64,000 bases of DNA from Cryobacterium glaciale (GCF_004402535.1 NZ_SOEY01000006.1:186001-250000), one strand, 5' to 3'; positions 31,579 to 45,362 are shown, numbered from the stretch's first letter. Numbers and translations: made by a program. The notes: a model not told the origin generated them from the letters alone.

Positions 31579-33054
31579 CTACGACGCGGAGCGCTGCAGC
31601 AGCGTGATGAACATGGCGTCGGTACCGTGGCGGTGCGGCCACAGCTGCACACTGCCGCTGTCGGCGGGGAGGTCGAGGTTGGCGGCGCTGAAGGACTGCA
31701 CAACGGCAGCGGTGTCGAGGGCGGTCACGGTGCCGCCGGCCTTACGGACGGCGAGGGCGACGATCGCCCGGGTCTCGGCGGTGTGCGGCGAACAGGTGAC
31801 GTAGGCGAGAATTCCGCCGGGCTTGAGCGCGAGCAGGGCCGCGTCGATCAGTCCGGATTGCAGCCCGGCGAGATCGGCGACGTCCTTGGGCTGCTTGCGC
31901 CAGCGCGCCTCTGGACGGCGGCGCAGGGCACCGAGGCCGGTGCACGGCGCGTCGAGCAGGATTCGGTGGAATTCGCCCGGATGAGTCTGGCCGATGGTGG
32001 TGCCGTCGACCTCCCACACCGGGATGGTCTCGGGAATGGCCGCGAGGGCGGTGCGCACGAGGGTGGCCCTGGCGGGAACGAGCTCGTTGGCCACGAGTTC
32101 GGCTCCCCCGGCGCGTGCTTCGGCGGCGAGCAGGGCGGCCTTACCGCCTGGTCCGGCGCAGAGGTCTAGCCAGCGCTCCCCCGCTACGACCGGGCGCGCC
32201 CGGCTGAGGGCGAGGGCGGCGATCTGGGAGCCTTCGTCCTGCACCCGAACGCGGCCCTCCGTTGCGGTCACGAGGTGATACGGGTCGCCGGAGTCCAGCA
32301 CGAATCCGACCGGCGAGAATTCGTCGGAGAGGCCCAGCCGTTCACGGTCGGCGTCGGTGGCGAGGCCCGGCAGCGCCACCATGTTGACCTTGGCCGCCAT
32401 GTTGTCGGCCGCGAGCAGATCGGCGAGCTCGTTCTCGTGACCTTCAGCCTTCAGCGACTGGCGGAAGGCCCGCACGATCCAGGCGGGGTGCGAGTACTCG
32501 GCGGCGAGTCGGTCGTCGACGTGGACCGCGCCTTCGAGCACCCGCTCACGCCATTCCTCGGCGCTCGACCGGGAGATGGTGCGCAGCACTCCGTTGGTGA
32601 AGCCGGTCGCGGAGCGCGACCCGACCTGCTTGGCGAGCGAGACAGATTCGTTGACCGCGGCGTGGGTCGCGACGCGGGTGGCCAGCAGCTGGTGGGCACC
32701 GAGACGCAGCACGTCGAGGATGGCGGGGTCGATGGCGGTGACCGCCCGGTTCGCGGCGAGGGCGATGACGCGGTCGTAGAACCCCTGCATTCGCAGGGTG
32801 CCGTAGGTGAGCTCGGTGGCGAGGGCGGCATCCGCTGTATTGAGGGCGGCGCGCTGGATACGGGTCGGCAGCAGCAGGTTGGCATAGGCGTCGGATTCCC
32901 GAACAGCCGCGATCACCTCGTAGGCGATGCGGCGGGCCGGCTGCACGAAGTCGGCCGGGGCCTGGCGGGAGCGGGCGGCGCCAGCCAATGCGGCGCCGGC
33001 CGCTCTGGAGGTTCCCGCGGCGGCTCGACCCGTGCGGGTGCGATCGTCGCTCAT
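31579..33054 (-). CDS. rsmB: 16S rRNA m5C methyltransferase, RsmB/Fmu family
   Basis: 491 aa. An N-terminal NusB-like RNA-binding domain (about 45-180) is followed by a Rossmann methyltransferase: SAM loop LDLCAGPGGKAALLA, DAPCTGLGALRRRPEARW with the motif-IV Cys, and YVTCSPHTAET with the motif-VI Cys. It methylates a cytosine of 16S rRNA (C967 in E. coli numbering). The ATG at 33054 overlaps the fmt stop as ATGA; a longer frame to 33090 is less likely. Confidence 0.95.
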   Translation of the reverse strand: MSDDRTRTGRAAAGTSRAAGAALAGAARSRQAPADFVQPARRIAYEVIAAVRESDAYANLLLPTRIQRAALNTADAALATELTYGTLRMQGFYDRVIALAANRAVTAIDPAILDVLRLGAHQLLATRVATHAAVNESVSLAKQVGSRSATGFTNGVLRTISRSSAEEWRERVLEGAVHVDDRLAAEYSHPAWIVRAFRQSLKAEGHENELADLLAADNMAAKVNMVALPGLATDADRERLGLSDEFSPVGFVLDSGDPYHLVTATEGRVRVQDEGSQIAALALSRARPVVAGERWLDLCAGPGGKAALLAAEARAGGAELVANELVPARATLVRTALAAIPETIPVWEVDGTTIGQTHPGEFHRILLDAPCTGLGALRRRPEARWRKQPKDVADLAGLQSGLIDAALLALKPGGILAYVTCSPHTAETRAIVALAVRKAGGTVTALDTAAVVQSFSAANLDLPADSGSVQLWPHRHGTDAMFITLLQRSAS

Positions 33055-33968
33055 GATGCGGTCACCGATTCTGCTCCCAGTCCGCGCCACCAGTCGTTTG
33101 CCGTCATTGCTGTCTTTCCGGCCGGTTGAACGCGCAGCAGAACCAGCGGTTCGGTCTGCGTGCCGACGAGCACTGTCTTGTCGCGCTGCAGAATCGTTCC
33201 GGCAGGCAGGTTGGGTTCGAGGGCGCTGGGAGCGACCTCGAGAAGTTTCAGGACGGCGCCGTTGACCGTGGTGAATGCGCCCGGTTCGGGCGTCACCCCG
33301 CGAATGCGGCCGTAAACGGATGCTGCCGGCTGCGCGAAATCGATCCGCGCGTCGTCGCGCACCAGTTTGGGGGCGAGGGTCACCTCTCCGGCCTGTGGCA
33401 CGGCCCTGGCGGTTCCGGCGGCGAGTTCGTCGACGACCCGCATGAGTAGTTCGGCCCCACTATGACTGAGCTCTTCGAGAAGTATTCCCGATGTGGAATG
33501 TGTGCCGAGGGGCTGGGAGAAGCTACCGAACACGGCGCCCGCATCGAGCTCGGGCACGAGCTGGAACACGGCGGCGCCGATGTGCTCATCGCCGGCGATG
33601 ACGGCGCGCTGCACCGGGGAGGCGCCACGCCAGCGCGGCAGCAGTGAGAAGTGCAGGTTGATCCAGCCGAGGCGGGGAAGGGACAGCAGGGGTTCACGCA
33701 CGATTCCGCCGTAGGCGACGATGACGCCGAGGTCGGGTTGCAGGGCACGGATGGACTCGGTCGCTTCAGCGTCGAGCCGGTTGGTCTTCAGTACCGGGTA
33801 TCCTCGCTCTGCGGCAGCCTGGGCGACCGGCGACGGGGTGAGGGTGCGTTTGCGGCCGAGCGGGGCATCCGCTCGGGTGATCACGGTGACGATCTCGTGA
33901 TCGGTGCCGGCCAGGGCCAGGAGGCTGGGCAGCGCGACCTCGGGCGTGCCGGCAAAGACGAGTTTCAT
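33051..33968 (-). CDS. fmt: methionyl-tRNA formyltransferase
   Basis: 305 aa. MKLVFAGTPEVALPSLLAL, NLHFSLLPRWRGASPVQRA with the catalytic Asn/His, then a C-terminal OB-like domain (IRGVTPEPGAFTTVNG). It formylates initiator Met-tRNA. It abuts priA with no gap and is coupled to rsmB. The usual partner def is not in the window. Confidence 0.97.
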   Translation of the reverse strand: MKLVFAGTPEVALPSLLALAGTDHEIVTVITRADAPLGRKRTLTPSPVAQAAAERGYPVLKTNRLDAEATESIRALQPDLGVIVAYGGIVREPLLSLPRLGWINLHFSLLPRWRGASPVQRAVIAGDEHIGAAVFQLVPELDAGAVFGSFSQPLGTHSTSGILLEELSHSGAELLMRVVDELAAGTARAVPQAGEVTLAPKLVRDDARIDFAQPAASVYGRIRGVTPEPGAFTTVNGAVLKLLEVAPSALEPNLPAGTILQRDKTVLVGTQTEPLVLLRVQPAGKTAMTANDWWRGLGAESVTAS

Positions 33969-35993
33969 TTAGAGCAGCTCCGGGTCGTCGAATCGAACTT
34001 TAAGTGTAGGTGCCGGTTGGAACGATCCGGACTTCGGCTTGCGGCGCCGGGCGGCGTTGCGTACGACCGCAGCTTTGAGTGCGTGCGCCACCTCATCGCC
34101 GCGGGCGTAGCCAAACCGTACGACCGCCCGCACGAGGGGCGCCTCGGTGTCGACCGGGCCGAGGATATCGAGGCCGTCGACCGCGCCCAGGTCGGTCAGG
34201 GCGGCATCGACGTCGGCGGCGGTTCCGGTGACGGAGGCAACCCGCACGGCCGGCGGGAAGCGCAGCTGGCGGCGGTCGGCGAGCTCGCTGGCGGCGAAGA
34301 TGTCGGGGCGCCAGGCGTTGAGCGCGCGGGCGAGGGCGCCGCCCACCCCGGCGAGCAGCACGGGAGCGCCGGGTGCGGCCAGGGCGGCCGCGTTAGCCCA
34401 CCAGCGCAGGCAGTCCTCGCCGACGCGCAGCGATTCGCGGGCGAGCATGCGTTCACCGTCGAGGACGAGGATGGCCCGGTACCCGCCGGTCGGGACCGGT
34501 TCGGCGCCGCGCGTGGCGATGACGAGGGCTGGTTGGGCGCTCAGGGTTTGAATCGTGTGCTCGCCGTCGGCGACGATGACGCGCGCGCCCGGAAAAGCGC
34601 GGCCGAGTTCTTCGGCGGTGCGCCCGGTGCCGAGCGTCACCACACGCAGTGTGGTGCCTTCGCAGTGCGCGCAGGTCCAGCCGGCGGCGAGGGCGCCGCA
34701 CCAGCGGCAGGACGGCACCGCCGAGGCAGACTTGAGCCCGAGCGGCCCCTGACAGTGCGTGCACCGGGCGGCCTTCTTGCAGCTTTGGCAGGCGAGCATG
34801 GGCGCGTAGCCGGGGCTTGCGACCTGCACAAGCACGGGCCCGTGGGCGAGCGCCTCCCGGGCTGCCTGCCAGGCAGCCGAGGGGATGCGGGCGGCGCGGG
34901 CCTGCTGGTCGGGCTCGGACTGAAAATCGGTGGGGATAATGCGCGGGTGGCGGTCAGCGGCCGGGTACACCTCGCTCAGGTAGCCCAGCTCGACCAGGCG
35001 CTGGGTTTCGACGCTGCGCGAGTGGCCGAGCAGCACGAGGGCGCAGTCGCTGTCTTGCTGACGTACCAGGGCCGCGTCGCGGGTGTTGACGTAGGGGCTG
35101 AGCGGCTCGGTGTAGAGCGGGTCGCCGTCGTCCCAGACGGCGATGAGGCCGAGGCGGTGCGCCGGGGCGTAGACGGCCGAGCGGTTGCCGAGAATGATGC
35201 GCGGCGCCGGTTCGAGGCAGGCCAGGAAGGCCCGGTATCGGTCGGGGTTCGGCTGGCGGGCATCGACCCGGCTCAGCGGGAGCGTCGGGGCCAGCTGGGC
35301 CAGGGCGGCCTGCACCTGGTCCTGGTCGCGAAAGTCGGGCACGCAGAGGATGGCGCTCTGCCCGGTGCCGAGCGCAGCCACGGCGAGTTCGGCCAGGGTC
35401 TGTGCCCAACGGCCGATGGTGGCGCCGTCATCGAGCTGCACGAGTTCGGGGATCGCCGCGACGGCGACCCGGTGGTGTTCCATGATCGCGGTGTCGAGGC
35501 GGCCGGTCGGGTAGCCGACGAACGCCGGGGTCGCCAGGGCGGGTGCCTGCGCCGGGCCGGTCTCCGCCTCCGAGGACGAAGCGCCTGGCGCAGCCTGCGC
35601 GGCCAGCCAGGCCTTCTCGACCCGTACCTGCCGCGGCGGCACGGCGAGACGGATGATGTCGCTCGCGTTCCCGGCGGCCCGATCCGCCAGTCGACGCGCC
35701 AGTTTCCACACCGCGGGAGTCAGCACGACGGCCGTGGACACGACCGAGTCGAGCGGACTGAGGGCACCGCGGTAGGCGGCATCCGTTTGCGAAGCGGACT
35801 CCGCTCGCGGATCGAAGACCTCGATCACATAGGCGTCGACCACGCGCCCGCCCGAGCGAAAAGGTACCTTCACGCGCACGCCAGCGGCCACCTGGCCGAC
35901 CAGTTCGGCGGGAACGCCGTAGTCGAACAGGTGGTCGAGTTGCGGCAAGGGGGAATCGATCAGCACCCGTGCGACGAGGCCGGTGTGCGTCAT
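33969..35993 (-). CDS. priA: PriA-like primosomal protein N', helicase-inactive form
   Basis: 674 aa. The N-terminal DNA-binding domain (LPQLDHLFDYGVPAEL, VKVPFRSGGRVVDAYVIEV) and the paired zinc Cys cluster (LACQSCKKAARCTHCQG, CRWCGALAAGWTCAHCEG) are intact. No Walker A (GxxGxGKT) or DEAH box is seen in the middle, where an SF2 helicase core would lie. This matches the actinobacterial form annotated as probable primosomal protein N'. It likely recognises stalled forks without unwinding. It lies 13 bases after metK. Confidence 0.93.
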   Translation of the reverse strand: MTHTGLVARVLIDSPLPQLDHLFDYGVPAELVGQVAAGVRVKVPFRSGGRVVDAYVIEVFDPRAESASQTDAAYRGALSPLDSVVSTAVVLTPAVWKLARRLADRAAGNASDIIRLAVPPRQVRVEKAWLAAQAAPGASSSEAETGPAQAPALATPAFVGYPTGRLDTAIMEHHRVAVAAIPELVQLDDGATIGRWAQTLAELAVAALGTGQSAILCVPDFRDQDQVQAALAQLAPTLPLSRVDARQPNPDRYRAFLACLEPAPRIILGNRSAVYAPAHRLGLIAVWDDGDPLYTEPLSPYVNTRDAALVRQQDSDCALVLLGHSRSVETQRLVELGYLSEVYPAADRHPRIIPTDFQSEPDQQARAARIPSAAWQAAREALAHGPVLVQVASPGYAPMLACQSCKKAARCTHCQGPLGLKSASAVPSCRWCGALAAGWTCAHCEGTTLRVVTLGTGRTAEELGRAFPGARVIVADGEHTIQTLSAQPALVIATRGAEPVPTGGYRAILVLDGERMLARESLRVGEDCLRWWANAAALAAPGAPVLLAGVGGALARALNAWRPDIFAASELADRRQLRFPPAVRVASVTGTAADVDAALTDLGAVDGLDILGPVDTEAPLVRAVVRFGYARGDEVAHALKAAVVRNAARRRKPKSGSFQPAPTLKVRFDDPELL

Positions 35994-36006
35994 GTCTGCG
36001 CCGGTT

Positions 36007-37200
36007 TCAGAGTCCGGCGGCGCGGATCAGGTCGTCGACCTTGTCGAGCCGCTCCCAGGTGAAGTCGGGCAGCTCGCGGCCGAAGTGGCCGTAGGTGGCC
36101 GTCTGTGCGTAAATGGGGCGCAGCAGGTCGAGCGAGTGGATAATCGCAGCCGGACGCAGGTCGAACACCTCGCGGATCGCTGCGGTGATCTCCCGGTCGG
36201 GCAGCACTCCGGTGCCGAAGGTCTCGACGTACAGTCCCACCGGCGAGGCCTTGCCGATCGCGTAGGCGACCTGCACCTCGAGGCGTTCGGCCAGGCCGGC
36301 CGCGACGGCGTTCTTGGCGACCCACCGCATGGCGTAGGCGGCCGAACGGTCGACCTTGGACGGGTCCTTGCCGCTGAATGCACCGCCGCCGTGGCGGCTC
36401 GATCCGCCATACGTATCGATGATGATCTTACGTCCGGTAAGCCCGGCATCGCCCTGCGGACCACCGATTTCGAAGCGGCCGGTGGGGTTGATCAACGTCG
36501 CGAGCGACGAGGAGTCGAGATCGATCTTGTCAAGCACCGGGCGAATGACGAGCTCTTCAACCTCGAGGCGCAGCTGCTCGGTCGAGACGGAAGGAGCGTG
36601 CTGGGTCGAGACCACGACGGTTTCCACGGTTCGCGGAATGATGCCGTCATAGCCGATGGTGACCTGGGTCTTGCCGTCCGGCCGCAGGTAGTCGAGTTCG
36701 CCGCTCTTGCGTACGAGGGCGAGGCGTTCGGCCAGCCGGTGGGCGATCCAGATGGGGATCGGCATGAGCTCGGGGGTTTCCCGGGTGGCGTAGCCGAACA
36801 TGATGCCCTGATCGCCGGCACCCTGCCGGTCGAAGTCGTCGAGGCTGGACTGCTCGCGGGTTTCGAAGGCGTTGTCGACGCCCTGCGCGATGTCGGGTGA
36901 CTGTCCGCCGATGGAGATCTCGACGCCGCAGGACCGGCCGTCGAACCAGACGTCGGAAGAGTCGTAGCCGATGTCGGTGATGCACTTGCGCACGATCGAC
37001 GGAATCTCGACGTAGGCCTCGGTGGTGACCTCGCCAGCCACGTGCACGAGACCAGTAGTGACGAGGGTCTCCACCGCGACCCGACTGTGCGGGTCGTCGG
37101 TGAGCAGGGCGTCGAGGATGCTGTCGGAGATCTGGTCGCAGATCTTGTCGGGGTGACCCTCGGTGACTGATTCCGAGGTGAAGAGGCGAAGATCGCTCAT
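36007..37200 (-). CDS. metK: S-adenosylmethionine synthase
   Basis: 397 aa. [20 protein letters not shown] is the N-terminal signature; [12 protein letters not shown] and [16 protein letters not shown] are the ATP and phosphate loops. It makes SAM from methionine and ATP. The upstream binding site is weak. It is separated from coaBC by an unusual AT-rich spacer that may carry its own promoter. Confidence 0.97.
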   Translation of the reverse strand: MSDLRLFTSESVTEGHPDKICDQISDSILDALLTDDPHSRVAVETLVTTGLVHVAGEVTTEAYVEIPSIVRKCITDIGYDSSDVWFDGRSCGVEISIGGQSPDIAQGVDNAFETREQSSLDDFDRQGAGDQGIMFGYATRETPELMPIPIWIAHRLAERLALVRKSGELDYLRPDGKTQVTIGYDGIIPRTVETVVVSTQHAPSVSTEQLRLEVEELVIRPVLDKIDLDSSSLATLINPTGRFEIGGPQGDAGLTGRKIIIDTYGGSSRHGGGAFSGKDPSKVDRSAAYAMRWVAKNAVAAGLAERLEVQVAYAIGKASPVGLYVETFGTGVLPDREITAAIREVFDLRPAAIIHSLDLLRPIYAQTATYGHFGRELPDFTWERLDKVDDLIRAAGL

Positions 37201-37209
37201 CTGGCCCGT

Positions 37210-37278
37210 TTCTGTAGAAGTTGAAAAGTTACGTATTGAAAACGTAGTTGTGAATAAAAACGTAGAAGTTGACGTTAA
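37210..37278 (-). promoter_or_regulatory. AT-rich tandem-repeat leader and candidate promoter of metK
   Basis: In a GC-rich genome this 70-base patch is mostly A/T and repeats CAACTTCTACGTTTT-like units on the minus strand: the segment complementary to GTAGAAGTTG occurs at 37214-37223 and 37262-37271, and a shortened copy at 37244-37250. TTCACA (37249-37254), 17 bases and TAACTT (37226-37231) form a candidate promoter. 37279-37328 to the coaBC stop shows nothing further. No known SAM riboswitch fold was recognised. Confidence 0.45.
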
Positions 37279-37328
37279 TGCCGCACCGGACCGGCCGGCG
37301 TGCAGTGCACTACCCGTCGCTGTGGAGG

Positions 37329-38546
37329 CTAACCGATCAGGTCAAGTATGCAATTGGCCACCGACATTTTGCTGCCGGAGGCCTCATTCACTATAACTCC
37401 GTGGTGATCGAGCACCGTCACGCTGTTACGTTCCGTGCCGAACCCCTCGTGCTGACTGACCCGGTTCACGACCAGGTAGTCGCAGCCCTTGCGGATGATC
37501 TTGTCGCGGCCGAGCGCGAGCAACCGGTCAGCATCCGTTTCGGTTTCGGCGGCGAAGCCGATGATCAGCTGGCCGGGCCGGCGTGCCGCGGACAGCCCGG
37601 CCAGGATGTCGGGGTTTTTGACCAGTTCCAGGGTGAGGGTATCCCCCACGTCTTCTTTCTTGATCTTGCCGAGCTGCACCGTCTTGGGCCGGTAGTCGGC
37701 GACGGCGGCGGCCATGATGATGACCTCGGCCGATTCGGCGGCGAGGGCCATGGCTTTGTGCATCTCCAGGGCGCTGCTGACCAGCACGGTCGTGACGCTG
37801 GTCGGAACGGCCACTTCGAGGTTGGCGGCGACGACGGTGACCGTTGCACCGCGGGCCACGGCCGCCTGGGCGAGGGCTACGCCCTGTTTGCCGCTCGATC
37901 GGTTGCCGAGAAAGCGCACCGGGTCGAGCGGTTCCCGGGTGCCGCCGGCGCTGATCAGTACGCGGCGACCGGCGAGATCCGGCACAACGGATGCCGCGGG
38001 ACCATCAACACGGTCGAGCACGGCTAAGGCCACCGCCACGATGGTGTCCGGCTCTTCCATGCGGCCGGCGCCCGAATCGGTGCCGGTGAGGCGGCCGACG
38101 CCGGGGCCAACAATAGTGATGCCGCGGGAGCGCAACACGGCCACGTTGGCGACGGTAGCCGGGTTGTTCCACATTTCGGTGTGCATCGCCGGGGCGATCA
38201 CGAGCGGCGCTGTGCTGGCCAAAATGGTATTGCCGAGCAGGTCGTCGGCGAGGCCGACAGCGAGTTTCGCGATACTGTTTGCCGTCGCCGGGGCGACGAC
38301 GATCAGGTCGGCGCCCTGGCCGATGGCCACGTGGCGCACCTCGGCGACGCCCTCGTACAGGTCGGTGTGCACCGGGTTGCGCGAGATGGCCTCGAGCGTG
38401 GGCTTGCCGACGAAACGCAAAGCTGCCGCGGTGGCGACGACGTGCACGGAGTCGCCGTTCAACACAAAAGCGCGCACGATGTTGACGGCCTTGTACGCTG
38501 CGATGCCACCGGTGATACCGACAACGATCGTGCGAGGTGTCTTCAT
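37329..38546 (-). CDS. coaBC: bifunctional CoaBC: phosphopantothenoylcysteine synthetase/decarboxylase
   Basis: 405 aa. The CoaC flavin decarboxylase half (1-185) has [34 protein letters not shown] and [12 protein letters not shown]. The CoaB half (190-405) has [20 protein letters not shown] and [19 protein letters not shown]. It converts phosphopantothenate and Cys through to phosphopantetheine. The active-site Cys of the E. coli flap is not found in the matching segment [16 protein letters not shown]. It lies 41 bases after rpoZ. Confidence 0.96.
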   Translation of the reverse strand: MKTPRTIVVGITGGIAAYKAVNIVRAFVLNGDSVHVVATAAALRFVGKPTLEAISRNPVHTDLYEGVAEVRHVAIGQGADLIVVAPATANSIAKLAVGLADDLLGNTILASTAPLVIAPAMHTEMWNNPATVANVAVLRSRGITIVGPGVGRLTGTDSGAGRMEEPDTIVAVALAVLDRVDGPAASVVPDLAGRRVLISAGGTREPLDPVRFLGNRSSGKQGVALAQAAVARGATVTVVAANLEVAVPTSVTTVLVSSALEMHKAMALAAESAEVIIMAAAVADYRPKTVQLGKIKKEDVGDTLTLELVKNPDILAGLSAARRPGQLIIGFAAETETDADRLLALGRDKIIRKGCDYLVVNRVSQHEGFGTERNSVTVLDHHGVIVNEASGSKMSVANCILDLIG

Positions 38547-38587
38547 CCTGCGCGCTTGAGAGTTTATTCAGGACTCGATCGAGGAGC

Positions 38588-38848
38588 TCAGGCCTCGACG
38601 ATCGGGCGGGAAACGAGCTTGTCGTCGTTGATCTCGCGCAGGGCCACCGAGAGCGGCTTGTCTTCGACGGTCGAGTCGACGAGCGGTCCGACGTTGTCGA
38701 ACAGGCTGCCTTCGTGCAGGTCGGCGTAGTAGTCGTTGATCTGACGTGCACGCTTGGACGCGAAAATCACGAGGGCATACTTCGAGTCAACCTTGGACAG
38801 CAGGTCGTCGATGGGCGGGTCAATGATGCCAGTGGGCTTGTTCGCCAT
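38588..38848 (-). CDS. rpoZ: RNA polymerase omega subunit
   Basis: 86 aa. [20 protein letters not shown] and QINDYY, then [13 protein letters not shown], are the omega signature. It helps assemble the beta-prime subunit. ATG at 38848 has AGGAG ten bases upstream; a GTG at 38857 would lie only two bases from it. It sits between gmk and coaBC, the standard actinobacterial order. Confidence 0.95.
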   Translation of the reverse strand: MANKPTGIIDPPIDDLLSKVDSKYALVIFASKRARQINDYYADLHEGSLFDNVGPLVDSTVEDKPLSVALREINDDKLVSRPIVEA

Positions 38849-38961
38849 TGGTGTCACACTCCTAATAGAGCACAGCCTGAGGCCGGTGCAAGTCTGTTGT
38901 TGAACGAATACGAGCGATGAAGCGCGCCGTGAAACGCGCGAGAATTCAGCAGAAACGGGCG

Positions 38962-39891
38962 CTACGACATGCTGGATGCAGCGCGGATCTCCATCAAGTC
39001 TACGACCTCACGAGCGGCGTCACCGACATCGTGGTTGATCACGCGGTAGTCGAACTCCCCCTGAGCGGCCAATTCCAGCTTTGCGGTCTCCAGACGGCGG
39101 GCTTGTTCGGCCGCATCCTCGGTGCCACGGCCGATCAGGCGGCGCACCAATTCCTCCCAGCTCGGCGGGAGCAGGAAGACCAGGCGGGCTTCCGGCATAG
39201 CCCGCCGCACGGCGCGAGCGCCCTGCAGGTCGATCTCGAGCAGCACGCTGTTTCCGGCGGCGATGGCAGCGTCGACCGGGCCACGGGGGGTGCCATAGCG
39301 GTAGGCGTTGTGTACCTTGGCCCACTCGAGCAGTTCGCCGCCCTCGATCATGGCGTCGAATTCTTCGTCGGAGACGAAATAGTAGCTGACGCCTTCGGTC
39401 TCCCCCGGGCGCGGCGCGCGCGTCGTCGCCGAGACCGAGAGCAACACATCCGGATAGTTCTCGCGAATGTAACCGGCGACGGTTCCCTTGCCGACCGCGG
39501 TCGGCCCGGCCAGCACAATGAGTTTGGAGTCGACAACGCCGTGGCGCAGCACCGGCCGTTCCGAGAGGAAATCGCGGAGGCGGTCGCGCTGGTGCCGTCC
39601 CAAACCGCCAAGTCGTTTGGACGGCGAAATTTCGAGACGCTGGATGATGCGCTGCATCTTGGTCACGCCGATCGCCGGAATGCTCACGAGCAGTTCGGTC
39701 ACCCGCAGGCGTCCCTCGACCCCGATCGGGTCGGCGATGGCCGCGGCGAGTACTTCGAGGGCGGTACGTTCGCCGGAGGAGACCTCGGCCTTGACCTTGG
39801 CGCGGGCCCGCCGGGCCGCGACGGCGGCACGCGACGCGGCGACCCGGTCGACTTCGGGCGGGGTTGGACGGTTTTCAACCACGGACGGCAC
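38962..39891 (-). CDS. gmk: mIHF-guanylate kinase fusion protein
   Basis: 309 aa, about 100 longer than a plain guanylate kinase. Residues 1-110 look like actinobacterial integration host factor m[31 protein letters not shown], then [17 protein letters not shown] with a helix-two-turn-helix DNA-binding element, and [13 protein letters not shown]. Residues 122-305 are guanylate kinase: P-loop GPTAVGKGT (129-137), the GMP-binding region [21 protein letters not shown] and [12 protein letters not shown]. In mycobacteria and streptomycetes mIHF is a separate gene directly before gmk; here one frame covers both. The start overlaps the pyrF stop by 17 bases. Whether the chain stays whole or is processed is unknown. 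Confidence 0.93.
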   Translation of the reverse strand: MPSVVENRPTPPEVDRVAASRAAVAARRARAKVKAEVSSGERTALEVLAAAIADPIGVEGRLRVTELLVSIPAIGVTKMQRIIQRLEISPSKRLGGLGRHQRDRLRDFLSERPVLRHGVVDSKLIVLAGPTAVGKGTVAGYIRENYPDVLLSVSATTRAPRPGETEGVSYYFVSDEEFDAMIEGGELLEWAKVHNAYRYGTPRGPVDAAIAAGNSVLLEIDLQGARAVRRAMPEARLVFLLPPSWEELVRRLIGRGTEDAAEQARRLETAKLELAAQGEFDYRVINHDVGDAAREVVDLMEIRAASSMS

Positions 39892-40809
39892 CTACTTCGG
39901 CTACTCGGCGCTCAATGGCTTCTTCGATCCGGTGGGGTCCGGCCGAGAGCACACTGCGCGATTCACTCACGATAACCCCTCCGGCGTATCCGCCATATAT
40001 CGAGATCAGATCCATAATATTCCCACCTTGGTGTCCGAAGCCCGGCGCAAGCACAGGTGTTCGAAATTCGGTCGGAGCTCGGTGCACGTCGATGCCGAAA
40101 GCGGCCAGATCAAGGGTGGCTCCGAGCACGACGCCGATCGACCCGAGGCCGGTCACTACCCGAGCGGATGCCGCGCCCGCCCGCGCGTTCCGCTGGCCGA
40201 CCTCGTCGAGAACGGCGCGGGCCACACTCGATCCCGCCTGTGGACCGTCGGCCACGATCGCCTGCTGAATGTGCGCTGCCTCGGGGTTCGACGTCGCGGC
40301 GAGCAGAAAGACACCCTTGCCGGTCGCCGCAGCGAGGGTGAGCGGCGAGTCAAGGGAACCAACGCCCATGTAGGCGGCGAGGGTGAGGGCATCCACTTCG
40401 AGCGGGGAACCGGGTGACAGCCACGCCTGGGCATAGGCTTCAACACTCGTGCCGAGGTCGCCACGTTTGGCGTCGCCGATCACGAGCAGGCCGGCTTGCC
40501 GCGCGTCGGCCAGTACACGCTCCAGGGCAAGGAAGCCGGCCGAACCGAAGCGTTCGAAGAAGGCGACCTGCGGCTTGACCAGGCCGACCCGGCCTGCCGC
40601 TGCGGAGACGACCGCGCGGCCGAACGACTCAGCGCCGGCCGCAGTGTCCGGCAGATTCCAGTCGCGCAGCAACCAGGAGTGCGGATCGATGCCGACGCAC
40701 AGCTGGCCGCTCTCGGCGAACACCTGCTCGAGGCGTTCGCCGAAGGAGACGACCGACGCCGACCCGGCAGTCACCGCCTCAGAGGGAACCGTCATAGCAG
40801 TGCCGCCGT

Positions 40810-40813
<4 letters not shown>
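39875..40813 (-). CDS. pyrF: orotidine 5'-phosphate decarboxylase
   Basis: 312 aa, the longer mycobacterial type. [26 protein letters not shown] and the catalytic [13 protein letters not shown] are clear, as is PGFGHQGG near the C-terminus. It makes UMP from OMP. The GTG start at 40813 overlaps the carB stop (GTGA); ATG at 40795 is an alternative. Confidence 0.95.
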
Positions 40814-44096
<3,283 letters not shown>

Positions 44097-44097
<1 letters not shown>

Positions 44098-45362
44098 TAT
44101 TTGGTTTCTCCTGCAACGGCTGACTGCGAAGCCAGCACAACGTCTCTGAATCGATCGAAAAGGTGGTTGGCGTCGTGCGGGCCGGAGGCCGCCTCCGGGT
44201 GGTACTGCACCGAGAAGGCGTTGATGTCGAGGCAGCGGATGCCTTCGACCACTTGGTCGTTGAGGCTGTAGTGGCTCACCTCGACGCGGCCGAAGCCGGT
44301 GCGCGACTCGTGGATTCCCTCGATGGGCATGTCGACGGCGAAGCCGTGGTTCTGCGAGGTGATCTCGACCCGTCCGGTGGTCTTGTCGAGTACCGGCTGG
44401 TTGATGCCGCGGTGTCCGAACGGCAGTTTGTAGGTGCGGAAACCGAGCGCGCGGCCGAGCAACTGGTTGCCGAAGCAGATACCGAAGTAGGGAATGCCGG
44501 CGCGGAGAACCTCCTGCAGCAGGGTGACGTGGGCGTCGGAAGCGGCCGGGTCGCCGGGTCCGTTCGAGAAGAACAGGGCGGAGGGCTTCAGTGACAGAAC
44601 GTGTTCGGCGGTGACCGACTGCGGCAGTACGAGTACCTCGAAGCCGCGCTCGGCGAGGTAGGTGAGCGTGCTGGTCTTCACGCCGAGGTCGAGCACCGCG
44701 ACCGAGCCGATGCGTTCGCCCTGCGCCGGAATCGAGAAGGGTTCGACGGTCGAGACCTCGAACGAGAGGTTGCGGCCGCGCATGGCAGCGCCGGCCAGCA
44801 CGCGTTCGAGCTGCTCGCTGTCAGACAACCCGAACAGGTCCCCCGAGAAAATGCCGCTCTTCATGGCGCCCGCCGAGCGGATGTGGCGGGTGATCGCCCG
44901 GGTGTCGATGCCGCTGATGCCGACAACGCCCTGGGCTTCGAGGTCATCGTCGAGCGTGCGGGTGGCGCGAAAGTTGGAGGCGATCCGCGCGGGTTCCCGC
45001 ACGATGAAACCGGCGACCCAGATCTGGCGGGATTCCATGTCCTCGTCGTTCATGCCGGTGTTGCCGATGTGCGGGGCGGTCATCAACACGATCTGGCCGG
45101 CGTAGGACGGGTCGGTCAGGGTTTCCTGGTAGCCGGTCATGCCCGTGGCGAAGACGATCTCGCCGAGAGTCTGGCCCTCGCTGCCGTAGCTGCGACCGAC
45201 GAAACGGCGGCCGTCTTCGAGCACGAGCACGGCCGGGCCCGGCTTGTCCGCTACGGAGAAAGTGGACGTCGTGGCAGCGGATGCGTCGGCCTCACTTGCT
45301 GAGACGTCAGCCGGTGCGGCCTGGTCGGGTTCTACCTGGTCTGGTGCGGTCGAATCGGGCAC
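44097..45362 (-). CDS. carA: carbamoyl phosphate synthase small subunit
   Basis: About 421 aa. The glutaminase triad is Cys in [15 protein letters not shown] and His/Glu in [13 protein letters not shown]. The N-terminal 45 residues are a disordered acidic Ala/Asp/Ser extension not seen in E. coli CarA. GTG at 45362 is preferred because GAGG stands six bases before it; a GTG at 45374 lacks a site and would overlap the gene upstream. Confidence 0.95.

Noticed and set aside
33651-36062. 803-codon plus-strand open frame opposite fmt and priA
   Set aside because: Antisense of conserved Fmt and PriA sequence; Gly/Arg-rich shadow composition.
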